A stretch of DNA of 51,236 bases from a bacterium (lineage in GTDB: Bacteria; Actinomycetota; Acidimicrobiia; Spongiisociales; ZC4RG35), in contig JAHEDH010000008.1 of the NCBI GenBank assembly GCA_024641285.1, positions 1 to 51,236 of the forward strand. The letters are read 5' to 3'. Below the pieces are notes generated by a model. The model made no database searches and was not told the DNA's origin. It saw nothing but the letters and a program-made list of their open reading frames with translations. Below are positions 39,473 through 48,078 of this stretch, piece by piece (position 1 is the stretch's first letter; every line of letters begins with the position of its first letter). Position numbers and translations under genes: made by a program.

Positions 39473-40426
39473 TCAGTCTGTGAGGATCGTCGAGCGGAAG
39501 GTCTGGGGGCCGTAGGCGGTCAGGACGAGATCGGCCGTTGCGCGGACCGACGCGGATCGCGGGTACCCCAGCAGGGCGCCGAGTTCACCGAAGTACTGGC
39601 CGGGACCGAGGCGGGTCAGCAGTTCCTCGCTTCCGTCGGCGTTGACCCGAAGGACGTCGACGGTGCCCTCATCGATCATGTACACGAGGTCGGCACGGTC
39701 GCCCTGTTCGAACACGGATTCACCTGCGACGTACCGGACTCGCTGAGGCGCCGATTCGACGACGTCGGCGTGCTCGGCCATCTGGACGGTTGTGTCGGCG
39801 ACGGGGACCAACCGGGCGTCATGGGTGGACACCACGATGATGCTGCCCTGCTCGCGCAGGTCTCGCAGCAGAGCGATGATTGCCTCGGCCTGGATGTGGT
39901 CGAGGTTGGCGGTCGGCTCGTCGGCGAGCAGAAGGGGCGGCTCGTGGACGATGCCTCGCGCGACCGCCACCCGCTGTTGCTGTCCGCCCGACAGCCGTGA
40001 AGGGAGGTGGGTCTTCCGGTCGCCCATGCCGACCCGGTCGAGTGCTGCCGCAGCCCGGTCGTGGGCGTCCGACTTCTTCGAACCCGTCAGGATGAGCGGC
40101 ATGGCAACGTTCTGGAGCGCTGTGAGCGAAGGGATCAGATTGAACGCCTGAAACACGAAACCGACATGATCCCGGCGGTAGTCCTCCAGCGCGCTGGTCG
40201 CGAGGCCCGTGACGTCCAGGTCCCCCAGCTGGATGGTTCCAGAGGTCGGCGTGAGGATGCCGCCGAGGCACGACAGCAGTGTGGTCTTGCCCGATCCGGA
40301 TGGTCCGAGCAGCACGGTCATCTCGCCATGCCGCGCTTCGAACGACAGGCCATCGATCGGCCGGATCGCGTACTTCTCGTGGATGAACTCCACGACCAGG
40401 TCCGTCACCACCAGCCGATCGCTCAT
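39473..40426 (-). CDS. ABC transporter ATPase fused to a C-terminal cyclic-nucleotide-binding domain
   Basis: 317 residues. Residues 1-225 are a LolD/MacB-like ATPase: Walker A GPSGSGKT 41-48, signature LSGGQQ 145-150, Walker B LLLADE 165-170, His202. Residues 228-317 are a CRP-type cyclic-nucleotide-binding domain with a canonical phosphate-binding cassette (GELGALLGYPRSASVRA, Arg290). cAMP may therefore gate ATP hydrolysis or assembly. The arrangement matches what I recall of mycobacterial GlnQ/Rv2564 and Rv0073. ATG overlaps the permease stop as ATGA. Last gene of the patatin-permease-ATPase operon. Confidence 0.93.
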   Translation of the reverse strand: MSDRLVVTDLVVEFIHEKYAIRPIDGLSFEARHGEMTVLLGPSGSGKTTLLSCLGGILTPTSGTIQLGDLDVTGLATSALEDYRRDHVGFVFQAFNLIPSLTALQNVAMPLILTGSKKSDAHDRAAAALDRVGMGDRKTHLPSRLSGGQQQRVAVARGIVHEPPLLLADEPTANLDHIQAEAIIALLRDLREQGSIIVVSTHDARLVPVADTTVQMAEHADVVESAPQRVRYVAGESVFEQGDRADLVYMIDEGTVDVLRVNADGSEELLTRLGPGQYFGELGALLGYPRSASVRATADLVLTAYGPQTFRSTILTD

Positions 40427-41457
40427 GCGGGACCTCCGAAGGCTGCTGCCGGATCGGTCCTTCGCACCCTTCGCATGGCGGCCGAGGCTGCGAGCATTGC
40501 GACCACGACCGCCACGGCGGGAAGCTGCCACAGCGAAGCTGCCGGCACCCGCACCTTGAGCGGGAAGACGGGGGCGACGACAGCTTGCAGAACCGCAGCC
40601 GTCCCGACGGCCAGCAACGCAACGAAGACGGCCTGAATCGCGAGCGACGTGGCGAGTTGGCGGCTCCGACCTCCGACGGCGAGGAGCACGGCGAAGTCGC
40701 GCTGGCGTTCGAGTGCGGACAGGTACACGACGGCGCCGATGATGATGGCCGCGACCACCCAGAGCAGGATCCGGATGAGGTCGATCGATGACACCGCACT
40801 CTCGAGCGGCCCGAGCAGATCCTCTGCGACGTCGTCGGCGGTGAGCACGACGGCGCCGGCAACGTCGGTCGTGGTTCCCGGTTCGACGAGCACCGCCATG
40901 GTGACCGGCGAGCCTTCGAACATCACCGTGCGAGCGTCGAAGATGCGGATGAAGATCGCGGGCTGGCCCGCTAGCAGGGTCGTATCGGTCGTGAGCCCGA
41001 CCACCGAGAACGACGATCCCCCCAGCTGGAATTGATCGCCCACCTCGAGGCCGGTTGTCTCGTCGACGACGGCTTCCAGCTCTGCATCGGGGAAGCGACC
41101 GGCGTCGAGTGGCAGGTCTGCGAACGTCTGCTCGCCCAGCCCGACGACGATGCCCTCGCTGGCCATGCCGCCGATCACGGTCGTACCGCGTGCGACCACA
41201 ACCGAGCCTCGGGCGCCGAGAGCCGCCACTTGGTCGACGCGGAGGACTTGTGAGGATGTGAAGGGCCCGGATGAGCCTTCGGGCACGGCCCAGTCGTCGG
41301 TGCTGATCTGTTCGACGGTGAGGAACGGCTCCTGGTTGAACTGTTCGATCAGGCCGGTCATCAGGAACAACAGCGTGAACACAAGGGCCGTGCCGAGGGT
41401 GACGACGACGAATCGGATCGCCCGGTATCTCATGTCGAGCATGGTGAGCAGCCACAT
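40423..41457 (-). CDS. FtsX/DevC-type ABC permease partner of the cNMP-ATPase
   Basis: 344 residues. An N-terminal helix (about 15-38), an extracytoplasmic domain (about 40-225), and three C-terminal helices (about 230-330) with the coupling loop ALERQRDFAVLLAVGGRSRQLATSLAIQAV. One FtsX unit per polypeptide means a permease dimer. The cargo is unknown; FtsX-type systems with LolD-like ATPases usually handle lipids, lipoproteins or peptides. It starts 2 bases after the patatin stop and overlaps the ATPase start by 4 bases. No nucleotide-binding domain of its own. Confidence 0.92.
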   Translation of the reverse strand: MWLLTMLDMRYRAIRFVVVTLGTALVFTLLFLMTGLIEQFNQEPFLTVEQISTDDWAVPEGSSGPFTSSQVLRVDQVAALGARGSVVVARGTTVIGGMASEGIVVGLGEQTFADLPLDAGRFPDAELEAVVDETTGLEVGDQFQLGGSSFSVVGLTTDTTLLAGQPAIFIRIFDARTVMFEGSPVTMAVLVEPGTTTDVAGAVVLTADDVAEDLLGPLESAVSSIDLIRILLWVVAAIIIGAVVYLSALERQRDFAVLLAVGGRSRQLATSLAIQAVFVALLAVGTAAVLQAVVAPVFPLKVRVPAASLWQLPAVAVVVAMLAASAAMRRVRRTDPAAAFGGPA

Positions 41458-41459
41458 GG

Positions 41460-43622
41460 TCAGTTCCCGTTCCGTTCGGACAGCCACGCCTCGAGGCGCG
41501 GCAAGGCGGCGTCGTAGCCCAGCGGCGCCACCTGGAGAGCGGAGTCGAAGTCGAGAAGCGAGATACCTCGGAGGTCGAGATCCAGGTAGAGGTCGAAGTC
41601 CCCACGATCCACGCTGCGCTTTCGCTGCCGGACCGAGGCTGTGATCATCGTCCTCATCAACATCGCTGCGATCCCCGGGTGCTCGTTGCGGTTCTTCGAC
41701 GCTGCCGAGCGCAGCGCCTTCCAACCGGACACGGACAGCGCCGGATCGTCGACCCTCGCCCGGGGGCCTGAGGGTGGTGCCACGTCGACACCGATGATCG
41801 TGGCCGTGGGGTTGCGCTTCCGCATGATGTCGCCCGGCAGGTTGTTCAGCACCCCGCCATCGACGTGAAGGTCCTCGCCGAACGCGACCGGCGGATACAC
41901 CCCGGGTATCGAGACGCTCGCCCGCACGGCCCTGGCGAGGTCGCCGGAGTCGTGCACGACCTCGGTCGCCTGCGTGATGTTGGTGGACATGCAGAAGAAC
42001 GGCCTCCAGAGGTCTTCGAAGTCCCAATCGCCCAGGGACGTCTGAATACTTCGGGTCAGCTGCTCTCCTTTGGCGAGCGAGACGACCGGAATCGTGTAGT
42101 CGACCACGCCGGTGTACAGGTCGTGCACGTATTCGGTGAACTGCTCGATCGGGTAGTCGACGGCGATACCGGCACCCAGTGGTGAGCCCATCGAGCTCCC
42201 GGCGACCAGGTCGATGGGGATCCCAAGCTCGTGCATCGCTCTCCAGACACCGATGTGGGCGAAACCTCGAGCGCCGCCTCCGCTCAACACCAGCGCAGTT
42301 GCATGGCCGGACAGGATTCTCGAGACGCGTCCCAGGTCGCTCGCCGACGCGTTCCTGACGTGCAGGATGTGGTCTGGCTCCCACGTCTGAACCGTCGCTC
42401 TCGTGTTGGTCGGGCGTTCGGTGTGGCTGGGATGCAACACGACGACGACCCGAGTCGATTGCGGCGCAGCTGCGCCGAAGAACCTGCCGATCGTGTCTTT
42501 GGCTTTCTCATCAGGCTCGGGATCGATGACGGCGACTGCCCAATCGGCTTGGCGGGCTACCCGCGTGGTCCATTCGGTGGCCGTGCGCTCCGCCTCGCAT
42601 ACCAGATAGGTGTGGTCCAGCTCTTGCTCGTGGATGAGCTCGGCGACTCTTGCGTCGCCAGGAGCCCCGTGAGTGGCTTGCGCCACGCCGCTCCGTCCGA
42701 GCATGGCGTCGACCCGAGCAGCCCACAGGTGGCCGGTCGATCCGAGCGCACCGATTTCATCGACGAGTCTTGAGGCGAACAGTCGGCTGTCGACTTCGGC
42801 GGTGACGCAGAGAGAGATGGTGCGCTGTCGGTTCGTCTGCCGCGAGGGCGGCTTTCTCATCGCAAGTCCTGCGACGACAGGGACGAGGACCGCCGGGTGG
42901 CGATTCGCCAACAGCAGGAATCGCTCGAGGTCGATCCTCACGATGCGGCTGTCCCTCCCTGCGACCACTGTCGTCTCGCGGGCCTCGCCCCGGAAGAGCC
43001 CGATCTCGCCGACGATCTGGTCGCGGGCGATTTCGCGCACGACGGTCATGTCCCCATCGATGTCGGGTCCCGATTCCAGCAGGCGACCCGAGATCAGGAA
43101 GTAGCCGGCGTCTGCCGTCTCGCCCCGACGGAACAGGGTTTCGCCTGCTCGGAGGTTGAGCCATTCCATCGCCTTCTCGAAGTCGGCGATGACCGGGCCG
43201 TCGAGATGTCCGAACATGCGTTCGAGAAAGGCGAGCATGTGTCGGCGCTCCAGTCGGTGCGCTGCCCGGGCCATCACTGCCGCTGCGAACGCCGGGTCGC
43301 TGTCCAGCAGGATCCTGAATGCGTCGCCTGTGAAGTGATGGCAGACGACCTCGGTCTCGGCGGTGACGGTTGCCGTCCGGTTCCCACCCGCCAGGGCAGA
43401 GACCTCACCGATGACGTCGCCGGCCGACACGCGAGCAAGGTCGTGGTTGGAGGCGCCGGCGAAGACCTTGGCCGTGCCCTCGGCGATGAGCACCACCTCG
43501 TCGGACGACTCACCCTCCGCGAGGATGGTGGCTCCGGGCGGGTAGGTCACGGTCTCGTGTTCGACGTCGTCGAGTGCGTCGGGGAGGAGGACTGGCAAGG
43601 GCGACGAGGCAGAATCTGGCAC
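41460..43622 (-). CDS. NTE-like patatin phospholipase with two cyclic-nucleotide-binding domains
   Basis: 720 residues. Two CRP-type domains come first: about 12-125 (GEVSALAGGNRTATV, Arg82) and 145-255 (GEIGLFRGEARETTVV). A linker of about 180 residues follows, then the patatin domain (about 440-625) with oxyanion GGGARG 448-453, nucleophile Ser477 in GSSMG and Asp588 in DGG. The order equals that of neuropathy-target-esterase-like lysophospholipases and mycobacterial Rv2565 (recalled). It probably deacylates membrane phospholipids under cAMP control. GTG at 43620-43622 is chosen because TATGGT stands six bases upstream; an earlier in-frame ATG (43844) is antisense to the NUDIX gene. Confidence 0.94.
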   Translation of the reverse strand: MPDSASSPLPVLLPDALDDVEHETVTYPPGATILAEGESSDEVVLIAEGTAKVFAGASNHDLARVSAGDVIGEVSALAGGNRTATVTAETEVVCHHFTGDAFRILLDSDPAFAAAVMARAAHRLERRHMLAFLERMFGHLDGPVIADFEKAMEWLNLRAGETLFRRGETADAGYFLISGRLLESGPDIDGDMTVVREIARDQIVGEIGLFRGEARETTVVAGRDSRIVRIDLERFLLLANRHPAVLVPVVAGLAMRKPPSRQTNRQRTISLCVTAEVDSRLFASRLVDEIGALGSTGHLWAARVDAMLGRSGVAQATHGAPGDARVAELIHEQELDHTYLVCEAERTATEWTTRVARQADWAVAVIDPEPDEKAKDTIGRFFGAAAPQSTRVVVVLHPSHTERPTNTRATVQTWEPDHILHVRNASASDLGRVSRILSGHATALVLSGGGARGFAHIGVWRAMHELGIPIDLVAGSSMGSPLGAGIAVDYPIEQFTEYVHDLYTGVVDYTIPVVSLAKGEQLTRSIQTSLGDWDFEDLWRPFFCMSTNITQATEVVHDSGDLARAVRASVSIPGVYPPVAFGEDLHVDGGVLNNLPGDIMRKRNPTATIIGVDVAPPSGPRARVDDPALSVSGWKALRSAASKNRNEHPGIAAMLMRTMITASVRQRKRSVDRGDFDLYLDLDLRGISLLDFDSALQVAPLGYDAALPRLEAWLSERNGN

Positions 43623-43628
43623 GACGAA

Positions 43629-43634
43629 ACCATA
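43629..43634 (-). promoter_or_regulatory. -10 box of the patatin-ABC operon, leaderless type
   Basis: TATGGT on the minus strand, 6-base gap (43623-43628), GTG at 43622. Confidence 0.65.
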
Positions 43635-43693
43635 GACGCAGGCGCGAAACGTCCGGCCAGGATCGTGAAGGCGATTGGCTGAGTGCCCTGCGA

Positions 43694-43699
43694 TACCCT
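43694..43699 (+). promoter_or_regulatory. -10 box of the NUDIX gene, leaderless type
   Basis: TACCCT, 6-base gap (43700-43705), ATG at 43706. Confidence 0.65.
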
Positions 43700-43705
43700 T
43701 CGGCC

Positions 43706-44107
43706 ATGGAACGTCGAATTCGAATCGGGGTGTACGGGATCGCGGTCGATCGATCCGAAGTGCTCCTGACCCAACTGTCGGCTCGTGACCGCGATTCGGG
43801 CAAGTGGACGCTCCCCGGTGGCGGCATGGATTTCGGCGAGACACCGCACGAGACCCTGATTCGCGAGTTTCACGAAGAGACCGGCCTCGTTCCGACCGTC
43901 GGCAGCGTGGTCGACGTCATCTCCTTCCTGCCGAGGCCCGAGCTCCACGTCATCCAGATGATCTTCGAGGTGGAGGCTCGCGGTGAACCGCAAGTCGTCG
44001 AGATCGACGGAAGCACGATCGACGCTCGATGGGTGCCGACGGCCGAACTGGCATCGCTGCCCACCGTTGGCCTCGTCGATCATGTGACGGCCCTCCGAGG
44101 CTGGTGA
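43706..44107 (+). CDS. NUDIX hydrolase
   Basis: 133 residues. The NUDIX box is complete: GGGMDFGETPHETLIREFHEETGL (about 38-61), the metal-binding REFHEE helix included. Such enzymes cleave nucleoside diphosphates linked to another group: damaged nucleotides, ADP-ribose, CoA or NADH. The specificity is not visible. It is divergent from the patatin operon with 83 bases between starts, and precedes the geranylgeranyl-reductase-like gene by 52 bases. Confidence 0.93.
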   Translation: MERRIRIGVYGIAVDRSEVLLTQLSARDRDSGKWTLPGGGMDFGETPHETLIREFHEETGLVPTVGSVVDVISFLPRPELHVIQMIFEVEARGEPQVVEIDGSTIDARWVPTAELASLPTVGLVDHVTALRGW

Positions 44108-44159
44108 CGGTTCCGCGTTCCGAATACCGATTCCCGCCCGGATCGGGCACCATGGCCTT

Positions 44160-45371
44160 GTGAAGTCTGTAGACATAGCCGTCATTGGCGCCGGTCCCGC
44201 CGGTGCAGCCACCGCGATCCGGGCCGCCCGCTCGGGGGCGAGTGTCGTCGTGTTCGACAAGGCGTCATATGGGCGGGACAAAGTCTGCGGTGATGGCCTG
44301 ACGCCGCGGGCGGTCGGTGCTCTCAACGAGCTCAAGATCGACATGTCCGACGCCCACTACATCGAGGGCCTCCGGATGATCGCCAACAAGACGGTCCGCG
44401 AGCTGGCCTGGCCCGGCACCTCCCGCTTTCCCGGCCATGGGGCCGTCTGGCCGCGTCGGCGGCTCGACAAGGCGTTGATCGACGCCGCCGACGTGGCCGG
44501 GGCGGAGGTCATCTGGGAGATCGAGGCGCTGCCCGTCATCGATGGTGATCGGGTGACCGGCGTCGATGCCGGCGGCGAGCGATGGAACGCCGGGATGGTC
44601 GTCGCAGCCACCGGTGCGCCGGGAAAGGTCGCCCGGATGCTCGGCGCAACCAGGGTGGAGGGTGAGCCTTACGGCCTGGCGATCCGCTCCTATGTCGAGT
44701 CGCCGCGCCACGACTCACGCCACCTCGAGGCGACGCTGACGATGCGAGACCACAACGGCAACTCGGTCCCCGGGTACGGCTGGCTGTTCCCGGCCGGTGA
44801 CGGCACCGTCAACATCGGCGTCGGAGCGCTGTCGACGATGAAGGGCTTCAAGAACCTCAACCTCAACGCGTTGCTCGATCTCTATCACTCTCAGGTGGAC
44901 GAGTCGTGGCAGCTCGGCCCCTATCTCGAGAAACCGCGGGCGTGGCGGCTGCCGATGAGTGCCGTACAGCGACACGGTCCGGGGTGGGTGGCGATTGGCG
45001 ACGCCGCCGGTCTGGTCAACCCGATGAACGGCGAGGGCATCGACTACGGCCTCGAGTCGGGCATGCTCGCCGCCGACCTGTTCCTGGAAGACCCCGCATC
45101 CGCACCAGAGCGCTATGACGTCATGGTTGGGGAGCTGTTCGACAGTTTCCTGCGCACCGGTCGGCGCTTCTCCTTCCTGATCGGCCATCCCTGGATCCTC
45201 AACGCCGGTCTTCGGCTGGCGGTCGGCACCCAGGCGATCGCCAACATCACGCTCCAGGTGATGGGCAATCTCGTCGACTCGAAGACGCCCGGGACGGCGG
45301 GAATCGTGCTCAAGGCGGCGGACTCCGTCCTCGCCGGACTGGATCCGATCCTTCGGCGCACCAGAGCCTGA
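44160..45371 (+). CDS. Geranylgeranyl-reductase-family FAD oxidoreductase
   Basis: 403 residues. FAD fold: VIGAGPAGAATAIRAARSGASVVVFDK at the N-terminus, RDKVCGDGLTPRAVGAL as the family's CGxG-type motif, and the second FAD motif IGDAAGLVNPMNGEGIDYGLESGMLAA. Relatives saturate isoprenoid chains of chlorophyll, menaquinone or archaeal-type lipids, and many actinobacteria use one to reduce menaquinone side chains (family knowledge). The GTG at 44160 has CACCAT six bases upstream, near the leaderless layout. Confidence 0.92.
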   Translation: MKSVDIAVIGAGPAGAATAIRAARSGASVVVFDKASYGRDKVCGDGLTPRAVGALNELKIDMSDAHYIEGLRMIANKTVRELAWPGTSRFPGHGAVWPRRRLDKALIDAADVAGAEVIWEIEALPVIDGDRVTGVDAGGERWNAGMVVAATGAPGKVARMLGATRVEGEPYGLAIRSYVESPRHDSRHLEATLTMRDHNGNSVPGYGWLFPAGDGTVNIGVGALSTMKGFKNLNLNALLDLYHSQVDESWQLGPYLEKPRAWRLPMSAVQRHGPGWVAIGDAAGLVNPMNGEGIDYGLESGMLAADLFLEDPASAPERYDVMVGELFDSFLRTGRRFSFLIGHPWILNAGLRLAVGTQAIANITLQVMGNLVDSKTPGTAGIVLKAADSVLAGLDPILRRTRA

Positions 45372-45461
45372 AGCCGGCCTTTGGGCACGGGACTTCTGGC
45401 GGTATCGACGCGGTGTCGGCGGTGCCACTGTGGTCTCGTTGTCTGACGAAAGCTCACGGTG

Positions 45462-45887
45462 ATGCGCACCTGGATACGGAGAAGTCTCATTGCCCTTGCG
45501 GTGCTGGCGGTGGTGATTCAGGTCGTGCCCTATGGCCGCGATCACTCGAATCCGCCGGTCGTGGAAGAGCCCGCCTGGGACTCGCCTCAAACGCGTGAAT
45601 TGGCGGTCGCCGCTTGTTATGACTGTCACAGCAACGAGACGGAGTGGTACTGGTATACGAACATCGCTCCGATCTCGTGGATGACCCAGCACGACGTCGA
45701 AGAGGGGCGCCACAAGCTCAACTTCTCCGACGTGCAGCGCATACGGGAGGCGGACGAGGCCGCCGAGACGGTTCGAGAGGGTTCCATGCCACCCTGGTAC
45801 TACGCGGTCGTCCATTCGAAGGCGCGGCTGAGCGACGCTCAGATCCAGGCGCTCGAAGCCGGTTTGGCAGCCACACTCGGACGTTGA
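45462..45887 (+). CDS. Membrane-anchored haem-binding protein (haem-binding domain family)
   Basis: 141 residues. An N-terminal membrane helix (about 8-23) anchors an external domain with a c-type haem motif CYDCH (Cys52, Cys55, His56) in the family context ACYDCHSNETEWYWYTNIAPISWM; MPPWYYAVVH supplies a probable distal methionine. Small monohaem proteins of this kind may pass electrons or sense redox state. The start is ATG 45462 or the GTG just before it (45459). It lies upstream of a sensor kinase on the same strand, 144 bases apart. Confidence 0.9.
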   Translation: MRTWIRRSLIALAVLAVVIQVVPYGRDHSNPPVVEEPAWDSPQTRELAVAACYDCHSNETEWYWYTNIAPISWMTQHDVEEGRHKLNFSDVQRIREADEAAETVREGSMPPWYYAVVHSKARLSDAQIQALEAGLAATLGR

Positions 45888-46031
45888 TCGGCCGCAGCCT
45901 TCTCGCTCGGCCACGGAGCACGGGATCGCCTCACCGTTTCGAGGGCCGTCGTGCTCGCTCGTGCTGCTATGGCCGAGCAGGCGTGGGCGGCGACGCATCT
46001 CTTGGTCTGCCCGAAGTGCGAGACTGGGAGC

Positions 46032-47369
46032 GTGACAACCGAGTCAGCCTCCCGCCAGCAGCCGCGAATGCTCAGCGCCGCCGGTTCGGAGTGGGCGGAG
46101 ATCGGGCCGTTCGGACGCGCCGCCTTCGCCGGCGTCGTGCTGTCGCTCGTTGTCGCCGTCGTGCTGGGGGTGTGGATCCCACGCCAGGTTCGCCTCCACC
46201 TCCTCGAGGCCCGGGCCGAGTTGATCGCCAACATCGCAGACGAGATCGCAACCCAGGGGCTGGTCCCGGTGGGGCCTCCGGCGTCGGAGAGCTTCGAGCG
46301 CCTTCGAGAAGAGATCGAGCTCAGCCTCCTGGGAGGCGAGACGGTCCGCGTGAAGCTCTGGACGATCGACGGGACCGTCGCATACAGCGACGACCCTCGA
46401 CTCGTCGGGAGGACCTTCGAGCTCACACCAACGGCGGAGGCGGCGCTGGAAGGCTCTCCGGCGTTCAGTGTCAGCGATCTGTCCGAACCGGCGCACGCTT
46501 CGGAACGGCCGCTGGGGCAGCTGATCGAGTTCTTCGTTCCGGTTCACGACGAGACAGGGGTTCCAGTCGGACTGTTCGAGGTCGAACAGAGCGTCGATGC
46601 ACTCGATGACACACTCGGTCGGGTTCGCCGCAACGTGTGGTTGGCGATCGGGACCGGGATCGGTCTGCTCGGCGTGTTCATGGCCTCGGTCACGGTCGCC
46701 TCCGGTCGTGCCATCAACCGCCGACGGCGACAGGCCGAGCGCCTGCTGGGGTCGCTCTTCAACGCCCAGGAAGAGGAACGCAAGCGGATTGTCGGCGCCC
46801 TCCACGACGACATCGGCCAACCATTGTTCCGGCTGCTCTACGGACTGGAGGGCTCGCGCGCCAAGCTCGCCGCGGGCGATCCCGTCAGGTCCGAGTTGGA
46901 GCGGCTCTCTGATCTGACACGTGACATCGACCGAACTCTGCGGGTCGAGCTCAATATGCTGCATCGGGGGATCGACGAAGATCTCGGGCTCGGTGCCGCG
47001 CTCGAGCGGATCATCGAAACCACTCGTGCAGAGACCGATCTCGACGTGACCCTCGACATCGGTGACTTCGACGCGTCCTCGATCTCCCAGGCCGGAAAGG
47101 TGGCGTTGCTTCACGCCGCCCGTGAGGCCATCACCAACGCTCGCAAGCACGCCTCCGCCACGCACGTCGTAGTCACCCTCGCTCAGACGTCGCAGGGGGT
47201 GACTGTGGCTGTCCGTGACGACGGTGTTGGAGTGCGTTCCGCGGAAGGCCTCGGCCTCGTCACCACCCGTGAGCGGCTCGAGGCGATGGGAGGCACGATC
47301 CGAGTGATCGGCAACAAAGGCCGGGGCACGCTGTTCCAGGCGACGATCCCGACCACGGGCACCGCATGA
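46032..47369 (+). CDS. Sensor histidine kinase, NarL-partner (HisKA_3) type
   Basis: About 445 residues. Helix 1 (about 29-50), an extracytoplasmic sensor of about 150 residues, helix 2 (about 205-225), dimerisation helix with phospho-accepting His258 in NAQEEERKRIVGALHDDIGQPL, and an ATPase domain (EAITNARKHASATHVVV, RDDGVGV, GLGLVTTRERLEAMGG). GTG 46032 is taken as start from a GAGACT box six bases upstream (one mismatch). The frame is open to 45951 and would add a VCPKC-containing extension that I consider chance. The stop overlaps the response regulator start as ATGA. Confidence 0.92.
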   Translation: MTTESASRQQPRMLSAAGSEWAEIGPFGRAAFAGVVLSLVVAVVLGVWIPRQVRLHLLEARAELIANIADEIATQGLVPVGPPASESFERLREEIELSLLGGETVRVKLWTIDGTVAYSDDPRLVGRTFELTPTAEAALEGSPAFSVSDLSEPAHASERPLGQLIEFFVPVHDETGVPVGLFEVEQSVDALDDTLGRVRRNVWLAIGTGIGLLGVFMASVTVASGRAINRRRRQAERLLGSLFNAQEEERKRIVGALHDDIGQPLFRLLYGLEGSRAKLAAGDPVRSELERLSDLTRDIDRTLRVELNMLHRGIDEDLGLGAALERIIETTRAETDLDVTLDIGDFDASSISQAGKVALLHAAREAITNARKHASATHVVVTLAQTSQGVTVAVRDDGVGVRSAEGLGLVTTRERLEAMGGTIRVIGNKGRGTLFQATIPTTGTA

Positions 47370-47989
47370 CCGTGCGCGTCATGCTCGTCGACGATCACCG
47401 CATCGTTCGGGAAGGTCTCGCCTACATGCTCGATTCCACAGAGAACGTGACACTCGTCGGCGAAGCGGGCAGCGGCGCCGAGCTCTTCGCCGTGCTCGAG
47501 GAGATCCAGCCGGAGGTGATCCTGCTTGATGTCCACATGCCCGACATGAGTGGCCTGGAGGTGCTCGATCTGCTGCGGCGTCGGTACCCCGACATCAAGG
47601 TGATCATGCTCTCGATGCATGACCAGGCGGCTTATGTCCAACAGGCGATCCAGATGGGCGCTCTCGGGTATCTGCTCAAGAGCACGGGGCTGGAGGAGCT
47701 GGTACGGGCCATCGAGCTGGTCGCGACGGGCCGACCGTTCATTCAAGGCGAGCTGGCGTCGGCGCTCGTCACACCCCTCGCGGACCCGGACATCCCGCAT
47801 CTCAGTCCGCGGGAGCTCGAGGTGCTCACACTGCTGGCCAGGGGGGACGAGAACAAGCAGATCGCCCGGCAACTCGAGATCAGCGAAGCCACGGTCAAGA
47901 CCCACATCAAGGCGCTGTATGGGCGCCTCGGGGTTCGCAACCGAGCCGAGGCAACCGCCACCTCACTTCGCCTCGGTTTGATCGACTGA
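47366..47989 (+). CDS. Response regulator, NarL/FixJ family
   Basis: 207 residues. The receiver domain has Asp9/Asp10, phospho-accepting Asp55 (VILLDVHMP) and Lys105 (YLLKS). The LuxR-type helix-turn-helix is at about 145-205 (LSPRELEVLTLLARGDENKQIARQLEISEATVKTHI). Cotranslated with the kinase. NarL-type proteins bind short inverted repeats; TCACCCA-AA-TGGGTGA sits 25 bases after this gene, upstream of the cupredoxin gene, and is a candidate target. Confidence 0.95.
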   Translation: MTVRVMLVDDHRIVREGLAYMLDSTENVTLVGEAGSGAELFAVLEEIQPEVILLDVHMPDMSGLEVLDLLRRRYPDIKVIMLSMHDQAAYVQQAIQMGALGYLLKSTGLEELVRAIELVATGRPFIQGELASALVTPLADPDIPHLSPRELEVLTLLARGDENKQIARQLEISEATVKTHIKALYGRLGVRNRAEATATSLRLGLID

Positions 47990-48013
47990 CGCTGCCAAAG
48001 GTCCCGAAGAGGG

Positions 48014-48034
48014 TCACCCAAATGGGTGATGCCC
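48014..48034. promoter_or_regulatory. Inverted repeat TCACCCA-AA-TGGGTGA with ATGCCC-type tail
   Basis: Perfect 7-base arms with a 2-base centre, followed by TGCCC. Together with 38246-38265 it forms a pair sharing ACCC...GGGTGATGCC. It lies between the response regulator and the cupredoxin gene. Confidence 0.55.
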
Positions 48035-48078
48035 GTTCTCCGTTCGGGCGGCTTACGGATGAGCAAAGACCTCCATAC

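Noticed and set aside
45951-46031. N-terminal VCPKC extension of the histidine kinase that could be a metal site
   Set aside because: Only one CxxC, no promoter or ribosome-binding site at its start; GTG 46032 fits better.
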